Shown: positions 8,891 to 20,936, counted from the first letter of the stretch. The stretch: DNA of 22,221 nucleotides from Gnetum montanum (GCA_015680685.1 MNCI01030786.1:1-22221), one strand, 5' to 3'. The notes: generated by a model not told the origin, from the letters alone. A program made the numbers and translations.

Positions 8891-10080
8891 CTATAGTGGG
8901 AATAATCGAGCTTGGGGCCATGAAGAGCCCAAACATGCCCGCATGGATGACCCTTGCAAGTATAGCATTAGGCGCTTGATTTGATAACCACTCCTATGAG
9001 GATTCATCTCATCAAACTTAAGGAGAAAGTTCTCTTTTGTATGTCTTGAAGTGATAACTATAACTTTAGTATATGGAGCGACTGCTACAAATTAGTAAAA
9101 GATACCTTTTTAGCCTTTGCATGGGTGTAACAAATTACATGAACAACAAAAAGCAAAATAGCCTAATAACCATATAAATAGAAACACATTAGCATAAAAA
9201 TGACAGATTAATAACACTTACTTCACCTATATGACTCAAGCTCATAAGAGCCCTAGGTTGTGGGTCAAAGTTGAAATCATCAAGAGATGGGCTCACCCAC
9301 TAGCTATCTATGCTCCTGTTTGCTAGGCATCTCTTGTAAGCCTTAAGGTGATGCCCAATACTACTCTCAAGGTTCCTATGCAATTGCTCCAACACCAGAA
9401 GCCTCATGTTTGGGTTCTTAGTGAACACTTCTATAGCTGTGTGAGCTAGGAGAAAGAGGTTATGAGCCTTGATTTGGCCTTGATCATCAATCCTTAACTT
9501 GCAAGCAAGTAAAACAAGAAATCATATATAGTTATAACTCGAAATGCATAATAGCAAATAGAGAATAACCAAGATAAAAATACTGCTTATCTCTCTATGT
9601 GATAGACGATGCCTAGAGGGTTATGGAACCACATATGAGCATGATAGCCCACTATCAAGTTATTGTTCAATTTATACTATCCAAATATTTGAGATAATTT
9701 ATGAGGGCCCATAGTAGTCAGGTCATCACATGTTTTTCCTTCTGCAAAAGCATCAAGTTTATCCATGATGAAATTCATAATTAAATTGGAGGATCTAGGT
9801 AGGATGGCCTCCACAATTGTTGTTGCTGCCTCAAACTTCAAGTGTGACCAAACTCTGATAGTACAGTTTTGGAGTAGGTAGGCTTGGAAGCTTGAGGTCC
9901 CTTTCCTAAGCCATACCCCATGCTGATCCCACTCCATGTCAAGGTTTGGGGACTTAGGTGTGGACATGTTGATGCAACATAATAACCCCACCGTCTCTAT
10001 CACTACTAGGATAGATTTCAAGAAGACACTAAAATATTCAACAAGAGTGGTTATAAACATAGAAACTTCAAACCAAAGCC
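8891..10080 (-). pseudogene. Unrecognised three-exon minus-strand gene, unit 1/2 junction
   Basis: Three exon-like pieces run right to left. Exon A (10080-9678) follows a TTGTAG acceptor and is open for about 134 codons. Exon B (9497-9222) follows CTTGCAAG and ends at a perfect GTAAGT donor; it reads QGQIKAHNLFLLAHTAIEVF, then NMRLLVLEQLHRNLESSIGH, but has a TAG at 9302-9300. Exon C (9084-8891) follows TTTGTAG and reads VIVITSRHTKENFLLKFDEM, then LMLYLQGSSMRACLGSSWPQ, to a stop. Phases do not join cleanly between exons, so it is probably broken. Family unknown: it could be a host gene or the gene of a mobile element. Confidence 0.5.
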
Positions 10081-11025
10081 CTACAACCATTAAACATAAA
10101 AAAACACTTAGATAACATTTGAAACACTTTACATAGAATTACAGTTTAAAACTAAAACTATAACAATGACAACCAAAAACATGAAAATGACAGTTCAGGA
10201 CTAAAAACATGAAAAACGAATTGGAGCACCTAAATGGAAAGTTGTAGTGGAGAAAAGAGGAAGAAGAAAAATAACACCAGAAAAACAAAGATAGAGAACA
10301 GAAGAGAGGAGAATAGAGAGGAGAGGAGAGGAGAGGAGAGAAGGAAATTTAATGTTATTGATGAGGCTCGAGGCGGAGCAGCAGCATTATCACTGGCTCC
10401 TCCTTCTCCTCCTTACTGTCACAGCCTGTGCTACTACCGTATCCACTGTTATTGGCTCATCCCTATGCAGTTAACAATTCTTCTTTTTCCCTCCCTTCCT
10501 TTGCCATTCCATGCTTCACAATTTTGAATGCCATCAAATCTATTCATGTGTAGGATTTGGTTCATCATATGCTCTGCTGCAACCCACCAACATTTCCAGC
10601 GGTTTTCTGGGCCCGAGTTCATCCATCCACTGTCATCGTGTTCTTCGAACAAAGAAGGCAATGATGGAGATTCTGTGTGAATGTTGAGCCACTACCTTTC
10701 CCCTGCTGTGGTGTTACCATTGGATTTATTCTCCGCAAATGCCGAAATTAGGCGAGTATGGACGGTCGGACCAGTGTTTTTCCTATAGTTGGGGATTGGG
10801 TATTTTCGCTGCTTTTTTAGTCGATGCTTCCTCCTGTGCCTTGGCTGTCTGTCTTTCTGTCTTTCATCTATGCTGGGTGTGTGTGTCTATTTTTTTACCC
10901 TTTGGTTTGTGGGCGGGTTTTAAATTTTTCTGTTTGGAGCAGCTATTCCAGATTTGTTGAGATTGCACGAATCGAGATAAATTGTCGGTATTGAATGCTC
11001 TCCTGATCGCTGCTAAAGAATAAGA
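10081..11025 (+). other. 5' flank of B3 pseudogene, unit 2
   Basis: This matches the unit 1 flank, with a longer GA run at 10301-10344. No coding region is supported. A short forward reading frame over the GA tract is low-complexity and differs in length between copies. Confidence 0.5.
10301..10344. repeat. GA-rich microsatellite, unit 2
   Basis: GGAGA is repeated in tandem within a longer purine-only tract. It is 10 bp longer than in unit 1. Confidence 0.8.
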
Positions 11026-11199
11026 GAAAGGCAGGAAGCGGGAACAGACAGAGATTTTGCCATTCCATGGTAATAAGAAGAGCGAAAGGCAGGAAGAGGG
11101 AGTGGACTGAGATTTTTCCATTCCACGGTAAGAAGAAGAGCGAAAGGCAAGAAGTGGGAACAGACCAAGCTTTTGCCATTCCACGGTAACAAGAGGAGC
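11026..11199 (+). repeat. 58-bp minisatellite, 3 copies, unit 2
   Basis: Three repeats (11026-11083, 11084-11141, 11142-11199) with the same borders and order of variants as unit 1. The triplication therefore predates the array. Confidence 0.9.
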
Positions 11200-11391
11200 T
11201 GCTATTCTTTCGTTTCTTCTTATTCTCCTTCTTTTCTTTTTCGGTGTGCAAGTATTGTGTATTTTCTTTTTCTGGCGTGTTTTTCTTCTTTTCTCATTTT
11301 GTGTATGGGTTTGACAGAAATGATGAGTTTCGAGGTGAAAAAAGAGAAGGATGTTGAGGAAGCCGACTGGATCCAACAGCAGCAACAACAT

Positions 11392-11571
11392 CAGCATTAT
11401 GAAAATTAATGCAAAACGGAACAAGTTTTTGATTTCCAAATTCCTTTTTGTTGGTACTGTTCTTCTTCATTGGGTGACAATCAGCATTATGAAAATTATG
11501 GCAAAAGGGAACAAGCTTTTGATTCCTAACTTTTGTCTTGCTGGTACTTTTCTTTATTAGGTGACAACAAT
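11392..11571 (+). repeat. 90-bp tandem duplication inside exon 1, unit 2
   Basis: Copies at 11392-11481 and 11482-11571. The frame is kept across the join. TAA in copy 1 (11407) is shared with the other units; TAA in copy 2 (11527) is private. Confidence 0.85.
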
Positions 11572-11989
11572 TACTATAGTATGTTTGAAGGATTGCTGTC
11601 CCTGGGCGGAAACGAGTTTATTTTACCCACTTTGCCAGAATTAACTCAACCTCAAGTGTCTAATCCTTCGTATGCACCTGTAGCTACAGGTAATTCATTT
11701 TTTTCTCCCCAAAAATTACTCTGTATTTATTGGTTTCTTCTGAAGCATAATGTATTCTTAGTTTCTTTAAATATTCAACTTTCAACATGTATTAAAAGTG
11801 GGTTCGTGCTGATTGAAAGGATTTGAGTTTTTGTTTTTCCCTCAAATTTTGATTTTGATTGCAGAAGGATATAGTCTGTTGCTTTACTTAGTGAGATGAT
11901 CTTGAGTATTTTTATCTGTCTATTTTATCCATGGTTTCAAGTGAAAATGGTTCAGGTTGTGTCTTGTTGTTGGTTATTTGAATTTTTTT

Positions 11990-12178
11990 AAGGCAATGAT
12001 GAAGGTTCAAGGCACAACGAAGGTGTACTCTAGGGAATGGGACGTGGGTATTAGGGCTTATTCTCATGGTGGACTTTCCAATAAAACAAACAAAACTTCT
12101 CTGTCTCTGTCCCGAGGCACCCATCCCAATCCAAGAGAATCTCTCGTGATAGAGATAGAACAAACCAAATCCAATTAA
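11990..12178 (+). other. Conserved intronic block with short open frame, unit 2
   Basis: Same block as in unit 1 intron 1. The frame stays open, with substitutions such as REWDVG for RECDVG. No domain is recognised. Confidence 0.3.
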
Positions 12179-13360
12179 TCATAAAAAAATTGTTTAAAAA
12201 TTAGCTTCCATGTATTTCCAAATACAGCCTCCCAATTACAAATTTTTTTTTACCTGAAGAACTATTTTTTCTTAGGATTTTATAATATCCCAAAAAATTT
12301 TGGAAGCTTTCTCTGTTTTCGGGTCAGATATTTATTAAAGTCTTCCTAGTACACAAGAAGTTTTCCTTACCATGAGAGTGTCAATGTTTTGATAAATGAA
12401 GATTAATATAGTTTCGGTCGCATTCGGTAAATACTTAAATTAGTTTGCCATCGAAGTATAGAATTGTGCTTCCCAAAAAAATTTTAGAAAGGAAATGTTC
12501 TTTAAAATTTTTTGTGATTCCATCAATATTTTTCAGAACAAGTAAAAAGCTTGGTCTGCTTATTTTCCCACTAAAATGTTATCTAATGCATCTATTTGAA
12601 TAAGCCACCATAGCTACATGGAGATACCTTTTGTTGTGCCTGACCAATGTCAATCTTTCTTGGATATCAACCTTCTTGATCAGAACAGCAGTACCTACGG
12701 CAGCAGAACCAGCATTAATTTGAACCCTAACTCTACATGGCGAGAACTTGAGATGGGTTTTGCTGCACATACATTGAAGGTTGATTACTTGGAACAGCCA
12801 GTAAAAATTGGTTATTCCTCGCAATCCTCGCAAGTATCAGATGCAAATAATTATTCCTTCGCTTGGAATATGGGCTCCTTTGATTCATCTACCAGTCCCG
12901 GAAAATCTTCTGCTACCAATACTAGTTTGCTACCTGAAATCACCAACACTGAAAATCTTGAAAACCCGAGATCAGAATTAGACAGTGATTCAGATACTGA
13001 TGTCAAGGGTTTTTAGAACAGAAAGTGGAACGACTCTAGACAAAGAAGGACAATCAATGGATTTTCATGTTTTACAAGGAAGGAAAACAGCAAAAACTGC
13101 AGGATGCCTCAGCAAGCCCACTACATAATGAGTTCGATTCTAACAGTAAGGTATTTAAATAATTTTGTGTATACCTGTCCTGATTAAATTTCTTCAATAG
13201 CTTTGGATTTTTATCTTAAGTTTCCTTCTGACTTTTATAATATGGTTTTGGATTGTTTGACAGTATGTGCATAGGCAGCCATATATGCAGACATGTTTGT
13301 ATATAGTATTTATATAATTTATATTCATTAAAGTTAATACCTTTAATAATTGTAATGTAG

Positions 13361-13714
13361 GTGGATAGCAATAAAAATTTAAAGTTTTTATTGCAAAAGG
13401 AACAGAGGAACAGTGACTAGGTCCTCTTGGAAGGATGATTCTACCGAAGGTAAAATTTTTTACCTCATTCCATTACCTTTTAAAAGTCTTTTTTTTTGTT
13501 TTAAAATCTAATAATCAATTGTATAATACATATTATTATTTATTTTTAGTTCATTTTTAATTCTAACATATAACAATGTACACTTCCTTAGAGAGAAGCT
13601 AAGGCAAATTTACCATCACTTACAACAAGGGAAGGGATCTACATTAATGCCATTGGGGTTGAAGGTGAAGGGGAAACAGATGGTGTAATGGACCATGGAA
13701 TAATGCCCGAGTAG
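13361..13714 (+). pseudogene. Half B3 domain, frameshifted, unit 2
   Basis: Exon 3 13361-13449 is 89 bp where unit 1 has 90. Loss of a G in GACGTAGGT gives GACTAGGT and a stop. Exon 4 from 13592 keeps REA at its start and the ANLPSLTTREGIYIN motif. As in unit 1, the second half of the domain is missing. Confidence 0.8.
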
Positions 13715-13861
13715 GATGAGTTGTTTTCAAAGGACTTTGATCTAACAACATCCATGTTAGAGCTACTTCTAAATGATCTTCAATTTTCAAATAACTTGTT
13801 TGAATCCATTCCAAGTTTTGGAGATATGCCCCTTTTTGATGATTTCAACCTAGATGTATGA

Positions 13862-16561
13862 TTATGATATATGTATATCTATTGTACAAAAAGCAATTGA
13901 AACACATGTAATCTAGGTAACATCCATCAACTACATTATTTTAACGGTTGAATGGATGTACTTCAAAGCTTTAGTTGAATTGATGTCTTATTTGTATTTT
14001 GGTTGAAGATTATAGATTCTGACCTTTACTTTCTATTTTAATTAAAGATGGAATGTATAAACAAAACTAATGGTATCTATATTTTTTATTACAATGGGAA
14101 ATTCATTTTGCTCATTTCGGTAGTAGTGTGTGAGTAATTCATTAAAATAATCTTCATTAACAAAATAATGCTTATTAATATATTATAATTTTAGGATACA
14201 TACTTTAATGTTAGAAAAGTTATCAACCACCATAGGACATATTGCGATTTCTACATATTCAACATGTTTTTCTTGCAGTTGAGAAGGTTTACCAATATGA
14301 TCTTTCAATTTCAAAGAATGCCATGTAGATGGTTCTCATAAAAAATAAAATAACAAAGGTGGAGTGGAATGGGAGATATTTTATCTCATTCTTTATCATA
14401 GTAGGTAAGATTTATAGAATATTCTTTAAGATTCTTTCAGCTTTTATGAGATTTTTTTCTTTTTGCTCTTTGCTACAACCTAACAAAGAGATAAAAAAGG
14501 TTTTGGAGTTCTATGTTTATGGTTTCCAAATATTTTTTAATACTCTCTTACATTTGTCAAATATATTTAATTTTGGTGTCAAATTTTACTTGGCTTATCA
14601 TATATTTTTTTTAACGAATCCTAGAAACTTTGTCAAATATATTTAATTTTTGTTTGTTTTTATGAAACCAAGAATTCTCAAAATGAGTTATTAATTCCTT
14701 AATATTACCAAATGTCTACATCTATATATGTGAGAAGTACCATTTTTATTTTTTTCTATGCTTGACATTGAATTTAATTTTTAGTAAGTTGAAATATATT
14801 TATTATTTTCATTTAGAAAAAGTTATTAGATAAATCTAAACTTAACCATCCTAACTCGATCAAATTATTGGTAAATTATTTCTATTCTTATTCTTAGTTT
14901 TACTTGTTTAAAATAGATTTTAAAAGGAAGCGTGCAAAATTTTAGGTATTAATAATTTATTATTTTGTCTATAGTTTGTATTTTATATTTTGAAACCAGA
15001 ACTAAAACTATAGAAAAATATAGGCTATGAGTTTTAATAACATAGTTAAAATATTACCAAGTGTTTTTATAACTTTTGAAAAAAAAAACTAAATTGTTAA
15101 GTAACACATTGTAAAAAATGTGTTGTTCATCTTTAATAGTATTTGGATCATATAATCAACATTTTTATTCATGAGGAATTTTCCATTATTTACCTAAACT
15201 CTTAGATAATGGGATGGCATTTGTGTTGTACTCATAAATAGGCATGAAGGACACATTTTCTCAAATAAAATATGAAACATATTTGTGTTTTTAACTTGTA
15301 TATTAGAATGCAATTATAGTATTAAAGAACGTAACGCAATAATATTTTTTTAACCTATAGTGAAATCTCAAATTTTTTCAAAATATGAAAAATAAGAAGG
15401 ATATTTTAAATATGGTATTTAAAAATTCTCTTTCTCACATGAACAATGATATGAAAAAGAATAATTGAAAGAGATACATAATAGATCCTTTAAAATCACC
15501 TCTTATAGAATTTACAAAGAAAGATAGTCATTTGAAAAATCATAGATGGTTAATAGAAAATAGTAAATGTTCTGTCTTTCTTTTTGTTTTTTTGTTTCTG
15601 CTATTAGTAGATACTTCCTTATTAGGGAGCTAACATTTTTACTAGGTCATATTTGAAATTATGAAATTATAATTGAAATTTTTAGTTACATCAACCAAGA
15701 TCCCTAAGATCTATTGGACTATTTTTAAAATTCCTTCTATAGATTTTTTTAATATATTAATGTGTAATACAATAAGTATTAGTTTGCTTGGTAATTTAGT
15801 GACCAAAGCCATGTAGTCTTCTTGTCACTACCTAATGAATGAAGACAAAAAATTATTTTCCTTGAATTTATGAATTGATGGACATATGTACATGATTTTG
15901 GTCTCAATTCATCTTTTTTTTTCAATTTTTTATTCATTTTTATTATGGTGAAATAACTTTTCATTAAGTCAGAGTATGGTCCCAACTATATTCTATACAT
16001 AGAAATACCATACCATGTTATAAATGATTGAAAATTAGCAAATAAAGTTGATACCTAAATCTACTTCAATATCACCCACTATCTCTTCACATCCCTCTTT
16101 CTATTCTTCCATTTTGACATTTATAAAATCATCAACTTTACCAATATTTTTAATTATCATTATCAGTACTTAATTCAAAAATATATTCAAGCATTCACTC
16201 AAACCATAACATTAATAATGAATATGAGAATCAACCTACATCATCTCATACTTTTTGATACTTCAAAATTTCTCAAACAAAGAAGACCAAGAGTCACCTT
16301 GGTAAGACTATAATTTCATCATTTATTTCAGCAAAAATTCTAGTACATCAATCTATACCATTAGAAATATCATTCAAAGTTGCATCAAAGAAATTTCAAA
16401 GTGCCCTATCATTTTTAATGAAACATGAGACTTTGTTCTATGGAGAAACATGATGAAAGGCCTTCTTGAGTTCAATGAAATTTAAGAACTAAATCAAATG
16501 CAAGTCCTTCATTCCTATCACTACAAAAAATGATGGAAAATAAGATAATCCTTCTAGGATA
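13862..16561. other. AT-rich spacer, no gene supported, unit 2
   Basis: Collinear with the unit 1 spacer. The long T tracts are interrupted here (near 14453-14464 and 15576-15600). It contains the 21-bp swapped patch at 14554-14574. No gene is seen. Confidence 0.6.
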
Positions 16562-17823
16562 AAAATGTTAGATCATGAGAAAAGAAAGAAGAAAGAATCT
16601 CTAGCAAAGATAATCATCATACTTAACATTTCAAAAATCACAATACGAAGATTATGTTTCCTAGAGATAGCTAAAAATTATTGAAAATATTTTGTTCAAA
16701 CTACCATGACAATCCCAAAAATCAACATACTAAAGAATTATTCAAAAGAATCCAATTAGATAAACTTGAAGTCAAAAAACAAGAGAAAACATTAAAAACT
16801 TCTTTGAAAGAATATATGGATATCTAAAACACATGAGTGAATATAGATGTTACTTCGCTAAATATCAAATAGTCCAAAAGGAGGTTGCTTCTTTGTATGA
16901 TTAGACATATCAAAATATTATAATGAATTTTCTTCAAAATAAGGAATTCAAATAGATTATAGTAGATGATTTGGTCTCTCAAATCAGTTTCTTGGAAAGC
17001 TCATGAACTTATAACAATAATGATGAACATGTTTTCACAACTAGTAGAGGAAAGGGTAGATCTTATAGAGAAAGAGGAAGAAAAGGCATGACAAACCCTA
17101 ATGATCAAAATTCACTAAATTATTCAAACACATTAGAAAATCAATACAAAAACATCAAAGGTAGAGGATTTTAGGAGGAAGATGTAATAATCATAATCAA
17201 ATTAACCAAATCATTTCTCTATCCCATATTGTAGGTTCTAAAAATAAAAAGAATCTTAATAGAATCATGTTGGGTAAGAATTAGATTTGAAACTTTCTAG
17301 CTTCAAAATAACAAACAAGAGGAGGCACCAACATTAGCATTCACTCAAGAAGAAAATTAAGTTAATTACAAAGCCTTTAATTTTATTACCAAAGTTAAAT
17401 AAGAATCATGGATAGTAGAGACTGGATGCTCAAACCATATGGGTCCTCACATATCTTATGAATTATAAACCCAACAAAATTGGTAATATTAAAATTGATG
17501 ATGACAACTTCATAGAAATAGAAGGGATAGGAGATTATATTATAAGACATCTTAATAACAAAGTTGATGCTATTATAGAAGTATTCTATGTACTAAATCT
17601 CTCAAATTCCTTACTTTTAGTAGGATAAATGGTTAGCAAAAGAATTAATATAAATTTTAAAAATGATTTGTGTGTTACAAAAAAACCAAATGGAGATGAG
17701 ATCATGAGAATCAAAGCCTCCAATAATAATATTTATAGTCAAGATTGCAATTATTTTGACCTAAAAGAAAATCCTATTGACATCATACGTTATCATCAAG
17801 AATACAAGAAACTTGTTTTTTAA
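16562..17823 (+). mobile_element. Decayed Ty1/copia retrotransposon fragment (gag-protease), unit 2
   Basis: Same fragment as unit 1, with the same protease Asp-to-Glu change and shared stops. In addition it has TAG at 16757-16759 and a one-base insertion just after, which close the short gag frame that stays open in unit 1. The copia decay is largely older than the array. Confidence 0.75.
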
Positions 17824-17828
17824 TTTAC

Positions 17829-18305
17829 TAATGAGTGGCGAGGTACCCCTACACTCAACCATACGAAATACGAGCATTCATGCATGATCCGGTCAAACTC
17901 CGTGGATAGGCTAGTTGTCGTATCTAGATAGTTACACGTTGATCGTAGTTCACTGTCTTCCTGCATGGACTAGTATTTACTTTGTCACATATTGCTTAGT
18001 CCAGAGTGAGGCATATGATGTGATCCTAAACTAGTGCTACTCCTAGAGACAATGGAAAATAATCTTGATTAAACTAATGAGCAATAGGAAATGAAGTCTA
18101 AGCTAGCCTAAGTGCGATGAGCATCCGTTCCTTAATCATCCATACACATCTTGGACCTTGTGCATGACTACTACGGGGATTACCAAGCGTAGATCCTAGG
18201 TACGCTATTGGGTTACCATGCAGTCCCACTTAAATGCTCGTGATTAAGTCGTACTCATTCCGCAGTTAACAACAAGAATAGTAAATGATGGTAAAGAAAT
18301 ATTAA
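17829..18305. other. Less AT-rich block of unknown origin, unit 2
   Basis: Base-for-base identical to the unit 1 block and part of a longer identical stretch. No gene or RNA feature is recognised. Confidence 0.4.
17879..17886. promoter_or_regulatory. RY-type motif CATGCATG, unit 2
   Basis: The second copy of the same motif, inside the 958-bp stretch identical between units 1 and 2. Confidence 0.2.
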
Positions 18306-18435
18306 CTAAGAAAACAATAAATAGTAATAAAAATTAAATAATTAAAACTAAGTGAATGCTGCAATGATGAAGTAATCTCGATCTTTATTGTCGATCATGT
18401 GTGTGTCCAAGTACATCACACTCGAATAAAGGTTT

Positions 18436-19625
18436 CTATAGTGGGAATAATCGAGCTTGGGGCCATGAAGAGCCCAAACATGCCCGCATGGATGACCCTT
18501 GCAAGTATAGCATTAGGCGCTTGATCTGATAACCACTCCTATGAGGATTCATCTCATCAAACTTAAGGAGAAAGTTCTCTTTTGTATGTCTTGAAGTGAT
18601 AACTATAACTTTAGTATATGGAGCGACCGCTACAAAATAGTAAAAGATACCTTTTTAGCCTTTGCATGGGTGTAACAAATTACATGAACAACAAAAACCA
18701 AAATAGCCTAATAACCATATAAATAGAAACACATTAGCATAAAAACAACAAATTAATAACACTTACTTCACCTATATGACTCAAGCTCATAAGAGCCCTA
18801 GGTTGTGGGTCAAAGTTGAAATCATCAAGAGATGGGCTCACCCACTAGCTATCTATGCTCCTGTTTGCTAGGCATCTCTTGTAAGCCTTAAGGTGATGCC
18901 CAATACTACTCTCAAGGTTCCTATGCAATTGCTCCAACACCAGAAGCCTCATGTTTGGGTTCTTAGTGAACACCTCTATAGCTGTGTGAGCTAGGAGAAA
19001 GAGGTTATGAGCCTTGATTTGGCCTTGATCATCAATCCTTAACTTGCAAGCAAGTAAAACAAGAAATCATATATAGTTATAACTTGAAATGCATAATAGC
19101 AAACAGAGAATAACCAAGATAACAATATTGCTTATCTCTCTATGTGATAGACGATGCCTAGAGGGTTATGGAACCACATATGAGCATGATAGCCCACTAT
19201 CAAGGTATTGTTCAAGTTATACTATCCAAATATTTGAGATAATTTATGAGGGCCCATAGTAGTCAGGTCATCACATGTTTTTCCTTCTGCAAAAGCATCA
19301 AGTTTATCCATGATGAAATTCATAATTAAATTGGAGGATCTAGGTAGGAAGGCCTCCACAATTGTTGTTGCTACCTCAAACTTCAAGTGTGACCAAACTA
19401 TGATAGTATAGTTTGGGAGTAGGTAGGCTAGGAAGCTTGAGGTCCCCTTCCTAAGCCATACCCCATGCTGATCCCACTCCATGTCAAGGTTTGGGGACTT
19501 AGGTGTGGACATGTTGATGCAACATAATAACCCCACCGTCTCTATCACTACTAGGATAGATTTCAAGAAGACACTAAAATATTCAACAAGAGTGGTTATA
19601 AACATAGAAACTTCAAACCAAAGCC
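18436..19625 (-). pseudogene. Unrecognised three-exon minus-strand gene, unit 2/3 junction
   Basis: This is the second copy of the same gene. Exon A is 19625-19223, exon B 19042-18767 and exon C 18629-18436, with the same acceptors and the same GTAAGT donor after exon B. The TAG inside exon B is shared with the other copy, so it predates the duplication. Exon A differs at several residues (PNYTII where the previous copy has QNCTIR) but stays open. No function is assigned. Confidence 0.5.
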
Positions 19626-20570
19626 CTACAACCATTAAACATAAAAAAACACTTAGATAACATTTGAAACACTTTACATAGAATTACAGTTTAAAACTAA
19701 AACTATAACAATGACAACCAAAAACATGAAAATGACAGTTTAGGACTAAAAACATGAAAAACGAATTGGAGCACCTAAACCGAAAGTTGCAGTGGAGAAA
19801 AGAGGAAGAACAAAAATAACACCAGAAAAACAAAGACAGAGAATAGAAGAGAGGAGAATAGAGAGGAGAGGAGAGGAGAGGAGAGAAGGAAATTTCATGT
19901 TATTGATGAGGCTCGAGGCGGAGCAGCAGCATTATCACTGGCTCCTCCTTCTCCTCCTTACTGTCACAGCCTGTGCTACTACCGTATCCACTGTTATTGG
20001 CTCATCCCTATGTAGTTAACAATTCTTCTTTTTCCCTCCCTTCCTTTGCCATTCCGCGCTTCACAATTTTGAATGCCATCAAATCTATTCATGTGTAGGA
20101 TTTGGTTCATCATATGCTCTGCTGCAACCCACCAGCATTTCCAGCGGTTTTCTGGGCCCGAGTTCATCCATCCACTATCATCATGTTCTTCGAACAAAGA
20201 AGGCAATGATGGAGATTCTGTGTGAATGTTGAGCCACTACCTTGCCCCTGCTGTGGTGTTACCATTGGATTTATTCTCCACAGATGCCGAAATTAGGCGA
20301 GTATGGACGGTCGGACCAGTGTTTTTCTTATAGTTGGAGATTGGGTATTTTCGCTGCTTTTTTAGTGGATGCTTCCTCCTGTGCCTTGGCTGTCTGTCTT
20401 TCTGTCTTTCATCTATGCTGGGTGTGTGTGTATATTTTTTTCCCCTTTGGTTTGTGGGCGGGTTTTAAATTTTTCTGTTTGGAGCAGCTGTTCCGGATTT
20501 GTTGAGATTGCGCGAATCCAGATATATTGTCGGTATTGAATGCTGTCCTGATCGCTGCTAAAGAATAAAA
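19626..20570 (+). other. 5' flank of B3 pseudogene, unit 3
   Basis: It is nearly the same as unit 2, with the GA run at 19845-19890. No gene, TATA box or other clear signal can be supported. Confidence 0.5.
19845..19890. repeat. GA-rich microsatellite, unit 3
   Basis: The same GGAGA run as unit 2, on the same purine-rich strand. Confidence 0.8.
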
Positions 20571-20744
20571 GAAACGCAGGAAGAGGGAACGGACAGAGAT
20601 TTTGCCATTCCACGGTAATAAGAAGAGCGAAAGGCAGGAAGAGGGAGTGGACCGAGATTTTGCCATTCCACGGTAAGAAGAAGAGCGAAAGGCAGGAAGC
20701 GGGAACAGACCAAGCTTTTGCCATTCCACGGTAACAAGAGGAGC
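20571..20744 (+). repeat. 58-bp minisatellite, 3 copies, unit 3
   Basis: Three repeats (20571-20628, 20629-20686, 20687-20744). Copy 2 holds GGTAAGAAG, the best match to a plant 5' splice site in the series. Confidence 0.9.
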
Positions 20745-20936
20745 TGCTATTCTTTCGTTTCTTCTTCTTCTCCTTCTTTTCTTTTTCGGTGTGCAAGTAT
20801 TGTGTATTTTCTTTTTCTGGCGTGTTTTTCTTCTTTTCTCATTTTGTGTATGGGTTTGACAGAAATGATGAGTTTCGAGGTGAAAAAAGAGAAGGATGTT
20901 GAGGAAGCCGACTGGATGCAGCAGCAGCAACAACAT

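Larger units (their letters stand above)
1..9525. repeat. Tandem array unit 1 (9,525 bp)
   Basis: Base 1 onward matches base 9526 onward in order and orientation over the whole unit, with scattered substitutions and indels. Landmarks keep a fixed spacing: the minus-strand exon ends at 152 and 9677, and the copia remnant ends at 8278 and 17823. Differences from unit 2 include loss of two 5-bp GA repeats near 790, a 26-bp deletion in B3 exon 1, a 23-T tract at 6034-6056, and retention of the exon 2 splice acceptor. The unit start is set by the window edge and is not a proven breakpoint. Confidence 0.95.
11320..13861 (+). pseudogene. AFL-type B3 transcription factor pseudogene, unit 2
   Basis: Same gene as in unit 1. 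Exon 1 11320-11689 keeps the full SLGGNEFILPTLPE segment that unit 1 lost, but has TAA at 11407 and 11527. The exon 2 remnant (about 12598-13150) has lost its splice acceptor to a net 21-bp deletion, has TAG at 13014-13016, and lacks one base soon after. Exon 3 (13361-13449) lacks one base and reads TAG at 13418-13420 within NSDVGPLG. Exon 4 is 13592-13861, with the shared TAG at 13712-13714. It cannot yield a B3 protein. Confidence 0.85.
9526..19070. repeat. Tandem array unit 2 (9,545 bp)
   Basis: This is the only unit seen whole with both neighbours. It is collinear with unit 1 throughout and with unit 3 up to about base 12481. Private changes include a net 21-bp deletion removing the B3 exon 2 acceptor, single-base deletions in exons 2 and 3, a 21-bp swapped patch at 14554-14574, and a stop plus a one-base insertion in the copia gag remnant. 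Confidence 0.95.

Noticed and set aside
9526-9700. Possible mosaic ancestry of unit 3 (some sites match unit 1, others unit 2)
   Set aside because: With only three sequences and no outgroup, each such site can be explained by one private mutation. Gene conversion cannot be inferred from these sites alone.
10234-10527. Forward open frame over the GA microsatellite
   Set aside because: Low-complexity Glu/Arg/Lys composition set by the GA repeat. Repeat number differs between units, and no matching frame exists in unit 1.
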